Shown: piece by piece, positions 7,083 to 12,258 of the stretch
Layout: each line of letters starts with the position of its first letter
How positions within the stretch are numbered: position 1 is the stretch's first letter
DNA from: GWF2-50-93 sp041666985
Lineage (GTDB): Bacteria; Verrucomicrobiota; Lentisphaeria; Victivallales; GWF2-50-93
Length of the DNA stretch: 13,314 nt
Direction of reading: 5' to 3'
Assembly (NCBI GenBank): GCA_041666985.1
Contig: JBAYFV010000057.1
Location: forward strand, 1 to 13,314
Notes under the pieces: model-generated
The model's input: the letters and a program-made list of their open reading frames with translations, nothing else
Databases searched by the model: none
Told to the model about the DNA's origin: nothing
Translations under genes and position numbers: made by a program

Positions 7083-8687
7083 ATGAAAAAAATGTTCTAC
7101 TACAACTATCATTCCCTTAAAAAAGTCCATTTGGATGAATGGGACGAAAATTTCTTCTGGCCGGTCAAAAGGGAAACCACCACCCAGATCACGTTGGATT
7201 TCAAGGCGGAACAGACCCGCATCATAAATGAGTTGGGATACACCTTTGAAGGAGACTGTTTTCTAATAGGGCACCTCATTTCCGCAAAATACATCGAAGT
7301 CCTCAACCACTATGCATGCATAGACAGGCTAAGGTCGCTTGACTACTCTATACACATGGACGATAAACTCAGGCTCATCCCTCTGTTACTTTCAGAGGGT
7401 TCTATAACCTTCGACTATGGCAACATGTGGAAGTTGAAGGCCGATTTAAAAACACACTTGCGGAACATCAGGACTTGCATCCCTTTTAATTTCAAAAAGG
7501 GCAATTACAACATATTTCAGCATTTCAGTGAAAACAAGACTCATGCATATCCATCCTCAAACGTCTTGAACCGCGAATACACCACCCATCTTAAGGACTG
7601 GATAAGTATTGTATCTAGCGGATACTATTTTGATCAGGTCAGCATACCCGGTCTTTCCCATGAAACGTCAAATAGATTTAAAGACTTAGCTCATTATTAC
7701 ACTAATTTCGCGGCTTCCTATTCTGAGGAAAAACTTAATGTTAAACTGCCTGAAAACATAATTTCCGCCCTGCGGGACTTCACATTCGAATATCTTTGCC
7801 ACATATCCGAAGTCTATAAGACAATAAATGAGAACGTAAAGAAGGCCAAAATCAGAAAACTTCTGACTCCTACCGCCGGGAGCCCGTATGTCAGGACATT
7901 AAGCCTTTCTGTGAGGAATAATTCAGGCAAAGTCTCCGGATTTCCGCATGGGTATTATATCTGCCACTATTCAAGCCCCAGACCGGCGCTTCATGAATTG
8001 GCTACGGTGGACGAGTTTGTAGCCTATACCGATCCAAGCAGGGATTTGATAATCAGGAATATGCAGATCAATCCAGTTCCGAGAAACAACCCTGTCAAAA
8101 TCATCAGTGAAAACACCCCTTTCTTCAAGAACCTGTGGGAAAAGTGGAAATCCAGGAAACTGCCGGAAAAAATAAAAACCGTCATGCTGCTCGAACTGAA
8201 TTTTGAAGCGGAAATCGCCAGTTATTATGTGCCTCACGTAATGGTAAGTTATAATTTCTACTACAATCTCTGCAAATTCCTATCCTCTGAAGGATACAAT
8301 GTGATTTTTAAAAGAAGACCCAAGGATCAATCATGGGAGGGCTTCAATATTTTCGCAGACATACCCAACGTCAAGATAATCTATGAGCACTTCGAGGCTC
8401 CCGGAGTCATAGAAATGGCCGATGCGGTCATTGTACAGTATGCAATGTCGTCCACCATGTATTGGTCCATGTGTACAAACAAGACCGTAATATATGCAAA
8501 TGCCGGATGGGATCCATGGTTCCCGGAAGTCTATAAATCTATGGAGAAGCGCTGCAGAATACTGAATTGCAGTTACGATGAGCGGAACAGGGCGGTCTTT
8601 GACGGTCAGGAATTACTTGATATTTTGAGCAAGAAGCCCGAACAGCCCAATACCGAGTTCATGGAAAGGTATTTATTCCCCCGATAA
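7083..8687 (+). CDS. Probable GT-B-like surface-carbohydrate transferase
   Basis: This 534-residue protein has no signal peptide or clear membrane span. The N-terminal half is poorly recognisable and the C-terminal half looks like a GT-B fold. An F-P-H-G motif with His289 falls in the middle. V-I-F-K-R-R-P-K lies near 425, and residues 437-473 (F-E-A-P-G-V-I-E-M-A-D-A-V-I-V then M-S-S-T) resemble the donor-binding region of capsule/CDP-glycerol-type and surface polysaccharide transferases, where an A-D-x-x-I-x-x-x-S-S pattern is common. The role inferred is addition of a sugar or polyol phosphate during surface glycan assembly on the inner face of the membrane. It lies 25 nt after the aminotransferase gene, and 12 nt before the next gene, in the same block. 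ATG 7083 is preferred but the ribosome binding site is weak; ATG 7092 is an alternative. Confidence 0.55.
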   Translation: MKKMFYYNYHSLKKVHLDEWDENFFWPVKRETTTQITLDFKAEQTRIINELGYTFEGDCFLIGHLISAKYIEVLNHYACIDRLRSLDYSIHMDDKLRLIPLLLSEGSITFDYGNMWKLKADLKTHLRNIRTCIPFNFKKGNYNIFQHFSENKTHAYPSSNVLNREYTTHLKDWISIVSSGYYFDQVSIPGLSHETSNRFKDLAHYYTNFAASYSEEKLNVKLPENIISALRDFTFEYLCHISEVYKTINENVKKAKIRKLLTPTAGSPYVRTLSLSVRNNSGKVSGFPHGYYICHYSSPRPALHELATVDEFVAYTDPSRDLIIRNMQINPVPRNNPVKIISENTPFFKNLWEKWKSRKLPEKIKTVMLLELNFEAEIASYYVPHVMVSYNFYYNLCKFLSSEGYNVIFKRRPKDQSWEGFNIFADIPNVKIIYEHFEAPGVIEMADAVIVQYAMSSTMYWSMCTNKTVIYANAGWDPWFPEVYKSMEKRCRILNCSYDERNRAVFDGQELLDILSKKPEQPNTEFMERYLFPR

Positions 8688-8699
8688 GATAAGTAAAAT

Positions 8700-10187
8700 A
8701 TGAATATAGCATTAATCAGATTCAGAAAACGTGAAAACGCCAGGCAGACAATTCCATGGCATTTCAGCTTTTACAAAGATATTATCGAACCTTTCGGGCA
8801 TAAGGTTGACATCATCGATGATCAAGTTGAAGAATTTGGGATTGATAAACTCGTTGAAATTTCAATATCTAACCGGTACAGGATTATCGGTACAGGCGGG
8901 ATAGGAACCACTTACAACGAGTTAATGGATTTTTCGGAAAAGATCAAACGGCGCAGCCCTGATACAATAATTATCGTCGGAGGCCAAATCACGGCAGATT
9001 ACGAGCTTATAATGAAGACATGTCCAGTTGACATTATTGTCAGAGGCGAGGGAGAAATAACTCTTCCAAAAATTGTCGAAGCCGTAAGCCAAAACAAGGA
9101 TATAAAAGACATACCAGGGATAATTTTCCGTAGGAATGGCAAGCTTTTTATCAATGATCACGAAAAGCTGATACATATGGATGGACTACCTGATTATAAC
9201 TTTAAAAATATTGACATAAACAAATACGATACGTCGGTAAGTGACTATTTCCTTGTTGATGAAAAAGCTGTTTCCCTTAAAAAACAGGGCTTCAAAGCCC
9301 TATATGTTTTCATAGCTCGCGGATGTCCTTACAGTTGTTTTTTCTGCTACAGGCATCTGAAAGGCTACCGTAGCTATGGACGCGAAAGACTTGACAACAT
9401 TCTTTCAGGCATCAAAGAGAAGGGATTCAGTTTCCTTTCATTCGGCGATGAATGTATTACCGCGAACAAGGAAAACCTTCTCAACGTCTGCGAACTTGCA
9501 AAAAAATACGACATATACTGGATTACAAGCGCTAGGGCTGATCGCCTTGATAAAGAAACCATGACACTTCTGAAAACACATAACTGTGTAGGGCTTCAGG
9601 TCGGGATCGAATCCTTTGACAAAACCATGCTTGTCGCCATGAATAAACGAACTACTCCCCGACAAAATATAGATGCAATGAACATTTTATATGAATATAG
9701 ACTCCGGACAGTATTACAGATTGTCAGCGGTTCTCCAGGTGAAAACAGGAAAACAATCCTGAATACCAGGCAAGGCATGTGGTCATGCTTTTTCATGGAA
9801 GACAAGATTGCATCAGCCATACTTAATCCATATCCGGGTTCCCCTGCCTATTACTACGGGATCGAAAAGGGTTTGATAAAAGACAAGGAGTGGGTTCATA
9901 GAAACTTCTCCAGCAAGGGGGAAATTATAGTCAACTTCTCAGAAATGAGCATTCGCGAACTCAAGACGTGGCAGGTCTGGTTTTTTGTAGAGGCTGCGCT
10001 GAGCTACAGGGTTAAGAACATGAGACTTATTATAAATAGAAGCCTCCTGACAAAAATCAGGGCATTCCTATCCAATTATTACAAACTAACCAGAGAACCT
10101 TTGAATTTCATCTCCTTCAACTGTTATCTTCTCATGGGATTCAAATATTGGCTAAAACCTCATAAAATCGATTCGAATCAGGACTAG
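8700..10187 (+). CDS. B12-binding-domain radical SAM protein
   Basis: This 495-residue protein has the layout of class B / B12-binding radical SAM enzymes. Residues 1-150 form a Rossmann-like cobalamin-type domain with I-I-G-T-G-G-I-G, I-I-I-V-G-G-Q-I-T and I-V-R-G-E-G-E. I see no DxHxxG, as in most of this class, where cobalamin binds base-off without a His ligand. The radical SAM core follows with CX3CX2C at Cys209, Cys213 and Cys216 (A-R-G-C-P-Y-S-C-F-F-C-Y). S-F-G-D-E takes the GGEP position and G-V-Q-V-G-I-E-S a later SAM-contact strand. The last 80 residues are hydrophobic and basic (W-Q-V-W-F-F-V-E-A-A) and may touch the membrane. Known relatives methylate unactivated carbon or phosphorus, or rearrange rings; a C-methylation or lipid/glycan change is possible, substrate unknown. 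It is more AT-rich by eye than its neighbours. Confidence 0.85.
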   Translation: MNIALIRFRKRENARQTIPWHFSFYKDIIEPFGHKVDIIDDQVEEFGIDKLVEISISNRYRIIGTGGIGTTYNELMDFSEKIKRRSPDTIIIVGGQITADYELIMKTCPVDIIVRGEGEITLPKIVEAVSQNKDIKDIPGIIFRRNGKLFINDHEKLIHMDGLPDYNFKNIDINKYDTSVSDYFLVDEKAVSLKKQGFKALYVFIARGCPYSCFFCYRHLKGYRSYGRERLDNILSGIKEKGFSFLSFGDECITANKENLLNVCELAKKYDIYWITSARADRLDKETMTLLKTHNCVGLQVGIESFDKTMLVAMNKRTTPRQNIDAMNILYEYRLRTVLQIVSGSPGENRKTILNTRQGMWSCFFMEDKIASAILNPYPGSPAYYYGIEKGLIKDKEWVHRNFSSKGEIIVNFSEMSIRELKTWQVWFFVEAALSYRVKNMRLIINRSLLTKIRAFLSNYYKLTREPLNFISFNCYLLMGFKYWLKPHKIDSNQD

Positions 10188-10285
10188 AATATGAAATTTG
10201 ATCTTATCCCCGTATTCATATGGAAACTTAATATATTTTAATTGGCTCTCGCTTCATAAATTAAACTTAAAAGGAAACATCAATT

Positions 10286-11266
10286 ATGGGGTTCTCTACA
10301 ATTCCTTATGTCTTAAAAAAACGTGGAATATCAGGAACAGCAAAGTATCTTTCAAGAGGTTTACGCTTTTTCGGAAGTAGACTGCTTCCAAGCAAGCAGT
10401 TCGGCGTATATTCGATCTGGGATGGCGAATATGACATGTTCCTGAACATTCACGACAATGGGATATCCAGGACACTCGCCCTCAATGGGAAGAGGGAGAT
10501 GCAGCTCAGGACTATCCTCGAGGAAGTGATCAAACCCGGCATGTGCGTCTTCGACCTCGGAGCGAACATCGGATACTATGCTGTCTGGGAGGCACTTCGA
10601 GTCGGTCCTGAAGGCAGAGTATACTGCATCGAACCGAGTCCTGCGAATTTCGCCCTCCTTCATAAAAATGTCGAACTCAATGGGATGAAGGACAGGATGG
10701 AGATGTACAATGTCGGAGCCGCCGACCGTGTCGGCGAAGCCGATTTCCATCTTGCCGAGTATTCGAACCTCCACACGTTCATGGCGGAACAGTATAAGTT
10801 CGGGGATAAATCCAAGAGACTGTTGAAAGGTCAGACCATAAAAGTCCCCCTTACAACAGTCAGTGAATTTGCAAAAGGCAAGAGGAAGATAGACTTGATC
10901 CGTATGGATGTCGAGGGTTTTGAAGTTGAAGTCATTGACGGGATGGAAGAGGCTTTCAAAACTGATCCCTCATTCGGTCCGGCCATATGCTTTGAAACAC
11001 ATTTTCCGAAATACGACGACACTCACCACAGCATGAGGAAAAGGCTCCTCAGCCTCTTCGACAGGGGATACAGGGTAACACGGATCTCAAGCAACAGCGA
11101 AAAGAAAAACCAGCATATACTTGACATGGGATACACCCCCTACAAGACTATGATGACATCCGATACGCATGTCCAGGGTCTGTATAAGGATATAAAAAAC
11201 GGCGATGCCGAAAAACTCATCTGCGATCTCGGCGGAGTCAGGGACGTGCTCCTGAAAAAAGGATGA
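10286..11266 (+). CDS. FkbM-family SAM-dependent methyltransferase
   Basis: This 326-residue protein has the FkbM-type Rossmann fold. Motif I V-F-D-L-G-A-N-I-G starts at residue 88, the acidic loop C-I-E-P-S-P-A-N at 114-121, and I-D-L-I-R-M-D-V-E-G-F-E at 202-213 is the diagnostic late block (D208-V-E-G211). FkbM enzymes O-methylate sugar or polyketide hydroxyls; here a glycan sugar is the likely target. The first 60 residues are an extra N-terminal region rich in basic and aromatic residues. AAGGAA at 10271-10276 lies 9 nt before ATG 10286. The 98-nt gap before it is AT-rich and may hold a promoter, though no convincing -35/-10 pair stands out. The gene looks less AT-rich than the preceding one. 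Its last codon and stop (GGA TGA) are the first bases of a repeat shared with the end of tnpA, so the true C-terminus may have been reset by that repeat. Confidence 0.88.
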   Translation: MGFSTIPYVLKKRGISGTAKYLSRGLRFFGSRLLPSKQFGVYSIWDGEYDMFLNIHDNGISRTLALNGKREMQLRTILEEVIKPGMCVFDLGANIGYYAVWEALRVGPEGRVYCIEPSPANFALLHKNVELNGMKDRMEMYNVGAADRVGEADFHLAEYSNLHTFMAEQYKFGDKSKRLLKGQTIKVPLTTVSEFAKGKRKIDLIRMDVEGFEVEVIDGMEEAFKTDPSFGPAICFETHFPKYDDTHHSMRKRLLSLFDRGYRVTRISSNSEKKNQHILDMGYTPYKTMMTSDTHVQGLYKDIKNGDAEKLICDLGGVRDVLLKKG

Positions 11267-11299
11267 TATTCACCGCGTACCTACGGCACGCGTTGTTTT
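11261..11299 (+). repeat. Direct repeat copy 1 (final codon + stop + hairpin A1 + T-run)
   Basis: This 39-nt stretch matches 11932-11970 with 35 identical positions. It starts GGATGATATTC, so it includes the last Gly codon and stop of the FkbM gene, then the A1 hairpin and TTGTTTT. The other copy sits in the same way on the end of tnpA. Confidence 0.85.
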
Positions 11300-11304
11300 T
11301 GTTT
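11274..11304 (+). terminator. Probable intrinsic terminator after fkbM-like gene (hairpin A1)
   Basis: The stem CGCGT (11274-11278) pairs with ACGCG (11288-11292). Inside are CC/GG pairs around a TAC loop and one A-C mismatch. TTGTTTTTGTTT follows directly. The hairpin begins 7 nt after the stop codon. Hairpin plus T-run is the rho-independent pattern; the stem is short, so efficiency is uncertain. Confidence 0.55.
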
Positions 11305-11316
11305 GGGTTGAAATAC

Positions 11317-11360
11317 AGGGACATACGTCCCTTCCTATTATCATATCATCCCTACGGGAT
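11317..11360 (-). repeat. Bipartite palindromic repeat U, copy 1 (inverted)
   Basis: Two hairpins are joined by a linker containing CCTATTATCA: AGGGAC-ATAC-GTCCCT (11317-11332) and ATCCC-TAC-GGGAT (11348-11360). It begins 56 nt after the start of direct repeat copy 1, exactly as U copy 3 does after direct repeat copy 2. Orientation is defined relative to copies 2 and 4. Confidence 0.7.
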
Positions 11361-11384
11361 TTATGAATTTACATGATTCATTTT

Positions 11385-11430
11385 CGTCCCGGAGGGACAT
11401 CATGACAATAGGCAGGCGTTTCAACGCCTG
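11385..11430 (+). repeat. Bipartite palindromic repeat U, copy 2
   Basis: Hairpin GTCCC-GGA-GGGAC (11386-11398) is followed by a linker containing CATGACAATAGG, then hairpin CAGGCGTT-TC-AACGCCTG (11413-11430, 8 bp stem). It is the mirror orientation of copy 1, so copies 1 and 2 form an inverted pair. Confidence 0.8.
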
Positions 11431-11447
11431 TATATATGGTATAAATA

Positions 11448-11480
11448 AAATTCGCATGCCGTCAGGTATGCAGCGAATTT
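11448..11480 (+). promoter_or_regulatory. Hairpin directly upstream of tnpA start
   Basis: AAATTC (11448-11453) pairs with GAATTT (11475-11480) and GCAT (11454-11457) with ATGC (11468-11471), leaving a 3-nt bulge. The structure ends 4 nt before ATG 11485, where no Shine-Dalgarno sequence is visible. If formed in mRNA it would limit tnpA translation. Poor translation starts are common for IS200-type transposases; the effect here is inferred. Confidence 0.45.
11453..11478 (-). repeat. Left inverted repeat of the tnpA unit (hairpin A3)
   Basis: The reverse complement of these 26 nt matches 11939-11963 with 24 identities, one mismatch and one 1-nt insertion. It holds the same hairpin core, with GCAT/ATGC stems around CCTGACGG. 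It ends 6 nt before the tnpA ATG. Confidence 0.8.
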
Positions 11481-11484
11481 AAAA

Positions 11485-11937
11485 ATGTCCAACAGTTACA
11501 TTTCAATATACGTCCACGCAGTGTTCAGCACTAAAAAACACGAACCTTTCCTGACGCCGGAAATAAGGGAACGCCTTTTCCCATATTTCGGAGGCATTGC
11601 AAAATCAAATGATTTCCTGCTTCTCAAGGCCGGAGGGATTGAAAACCATGTTCATCTCCTTGTCTCGCTTCGCCAGGACATTGAAACATCCAGGACTCTT
11701 CAGCTTTTAAAAGGCGGAAGTTCAAAATGGATTCATGATACTTTTCCGAACCTCAGGAATTTCGCATGGCAGGAAGGCTATGGAGCATTCAGCATTGGCG
11801 TATCGCAAATTAAGGCGACCGAAGAATATATCGCCAATCAGGAAGAACATCACAGAAAACTGTCATTCAGGGAAGAATACATATCTTTTTTGAAGAAACA
11901 CAATATCAAATATAATGACAAATATGTATTTGGATGA
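11485..11937 (+). CDS. tnpA: Y1 (HUH) single-strand DNA transposase, IS200/IS605-like TnpA
   Basis: This 150-residue protein is a Y1_Tnp transposase of normal family length. The HUH motif is N-H-V-H-L-L-V with His55 and His57. The catalytic tyrosine is Tyr115 in E-E-Y-I-A-N-Q-E-E-H-H, followed by Gln119 as in the family's YxxxQ helix. All key residues are intact, so the enzyme is probably active or recently so. It would cut and rejoin single-stranded DNA at hairpin-marked ends through a 5'-phosphotyrosine. The open frame starts with ATG 11485, 6 nt after an inverted hairpin repeat and with no Shine-Dalgarno. The stop TGA belongs to a repeat also found on the end of the FkbM gene. It could be called either an IS200-type transposase or a RAYT; the flanking repeats favour the latter. 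Confidence 0.92.
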   Translation: MSNSYISIYVHAVFSTKKHEPFLTPEIRERLFPYFGGIAKSNDFLLLKAGGIENHVHLLVSLRQDIETSRTLQLLKGGSSKWIHDTFPNLRNFAWQEGYGAFSIGVSQIKATEEYIANQEEHHRKLSFREEYISFLKKHNIKYNDKYVFG

Positions 11938-11970
11938 TATTCGCCGCATACCTACGGCATGCGTTGTTTC
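11932..11970 (+). repeat. Direct repeat copy 2 (final codon + stop of tnpA + hairpin A2 + T-run)
   Basis: Second copy of the 39-nt repeat at 11261-11299, 671 nt downstream and in the same orientation. Four positions differ, two of which are partners in the same base pair of the hairpin stem (G-C becomes A-T). Confidence 0.85.
11939..11963 (+). repeat. Right inverted repeat of the tnpA unit (hairpin A2)
   Basis: Partner of the left inverted repeat at 11453-11478. It starts 1 nt after the tnpA stop codon and ends with the A2 stem ATGCG. Confidence 0.8.
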
Positions 11971-11976
11971 TTTTTT
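11945..11976 (+). terminator. Probable intrinsic terminator after tnpA (hairpin A2)
   Basis: CGCAT (11945-11949) pairs with ATGCG (11959-11963), with the same CC-TAC-GG inner pairs as A1, followed by TTGTTTCTTTTTT. It begins 7 nt after the stop. The T-run is longer than in A1. Confidence 0.55.
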
Positions 11977-11987
11977 GCATTTACGCA

Positions 11988-12036
11988 CAGGCGTTGAAAC
12001 GCCTGCCTATTATCAAATCGTCCTTCTAGGACGATT
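11988..12036 (-). repeat. Bipartite palindromic repeat U, copy 3 (inverted)
   Basis: Hairpin CAGGCGTT-GA-AACGCCTG (11988-12005), then CCTATTATCA, then a perfect 9-bp hairpin AATCGTCCT-TCT-AGGACGATT (12016-12036). Its first 24 nt, through the linker's CCTATT, are the exact reverse complement of the end of copy 2. Confidence 0.8.
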
Positions 12037-12047
12037 CAAGAATGAAC

Positions 12048-12073
12048 TACCCCGGTGCAGAGCACGCGGGGTA
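12048..12073. repeat. Strong isolated hairpin
   Basis: TACCCCG (12048-12054) pairs with CGGGGTA (12067-12073), and GTGC with GCAC around an AGA loop, with one unpaired G. This gives 11 bp in total. No T-run follows, so it is not a typical terminator. Confidence 0.7.
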
Positions 12074-12105
12074 TCAATATAGTGATAGCATCTATGGTTT
12101 TAAAG

Positions 12106-12122
12106 CCGACCCATAGGGTCGG
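12106..12122. repeat. Isolated 7-bp hairpin
   Basis: CCGACCC-ATA-GGGTCGG is a perfect stem with a 3-nt loop. It lies between U copies 3 and 4 and is not followed by a T-run. Confidence 0.65.
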
Positions 12123-12196
12123 GGTATTGAACCCAATGGAATAAATTATAAAAACGCGTCAAATCAATTCATCAGCGACAATATAGTGGAATATTT

Positions 12197-12243
12197 CCGT
12201 CCCGGAGGGATGTCATGGAAATAGGCAGGGACTTCAGTTCCTG
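12197..12243 (+). repeat. Bipartite palindromic repeat U, copy 4
   Basis: Hairpin CGTCCC-GGA-GGGATG (one G-T pair), linker containing TCATGGAAATAGG, then CAGGGACT-TC-AGTTCCTG (12226-12243, one G-T pair). It is similar to copy 2 in order and orientation but with changed, still pairing, stem bases. It ends 15 nt before the next gene's ATG. Confidence 0.78.
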
Positions 12244-12258
12244 TAAAACGGTGGCAAA

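Larger units (their letters stand above)
11453..11963 (+). mobile_element. IS200-like / REP-RAYT-like unit: tnpA between inverted hairpin repeats
   Basis: A single Y1 transposase gene is bracketed by inverted copies of one hairpin repeat (11453-11478 and 11939-11963), about 511 nt in all. No tnpB is present. True IS200/IS605 elements have subterminal hairpins rather than long inverted repeats, while REP-associated tyrosine transposases (RAYTs) are flanked by inverted REP palindromes, which fits better. Solo copies of the same hairpin (11261-11299) and of a second palindrome family lie around it. The exact ends cannot be fixed from one copy, and a larger unit including the U repeats is possible. 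Confidence 0.65.
11938..12258. other. 321-nt non-coding stretch made largely of palindromic repeats
   Basis: No credible gene is seen. In order it holds the A2 hairpin/terminator, U copy 3, two isolated strong hairpins (12048-12073 and 12106-12122), an AT-rich part (12127-12190), and U copy 4. A weak promoter-like pair, TTGAAC (12127-12132) and TATAAA (12147-12152), is spaced only 14 nt apart and is not convincing. If A2 terminates, the downstream gene would need some promoter here. Confidence 0.7.

Noticed and set aside
10198..10380. 60-residue open frame between the B12 radical SAM gene and the FkbM gene
   Set aside because: It overlaps the start of the FkbM gene in another frame, has no ribosome binding site or recognisable motif, and its first half lies in AT-rich gap sequence.
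11419..11445. TTTCAA / TATAAA as a tnpA promoter
   Set aside because: Spacing is 15 nt and the -35 lies inside the U2 hairpin; AT-rich sequence gives such matches easily.
11261..12243. CRISPR array
   Set aside because: The repeats are palindromic, alternate in orientation and have uneven spacing, with no uniform spacers and no cas genes.
11938..12258. Missing tnpB or omega-RNA next to tnpA
   Set aside because: No tnpB-like frame is present on either strand, so the hairpins here cannot be tied to a TnpB guide RNA.
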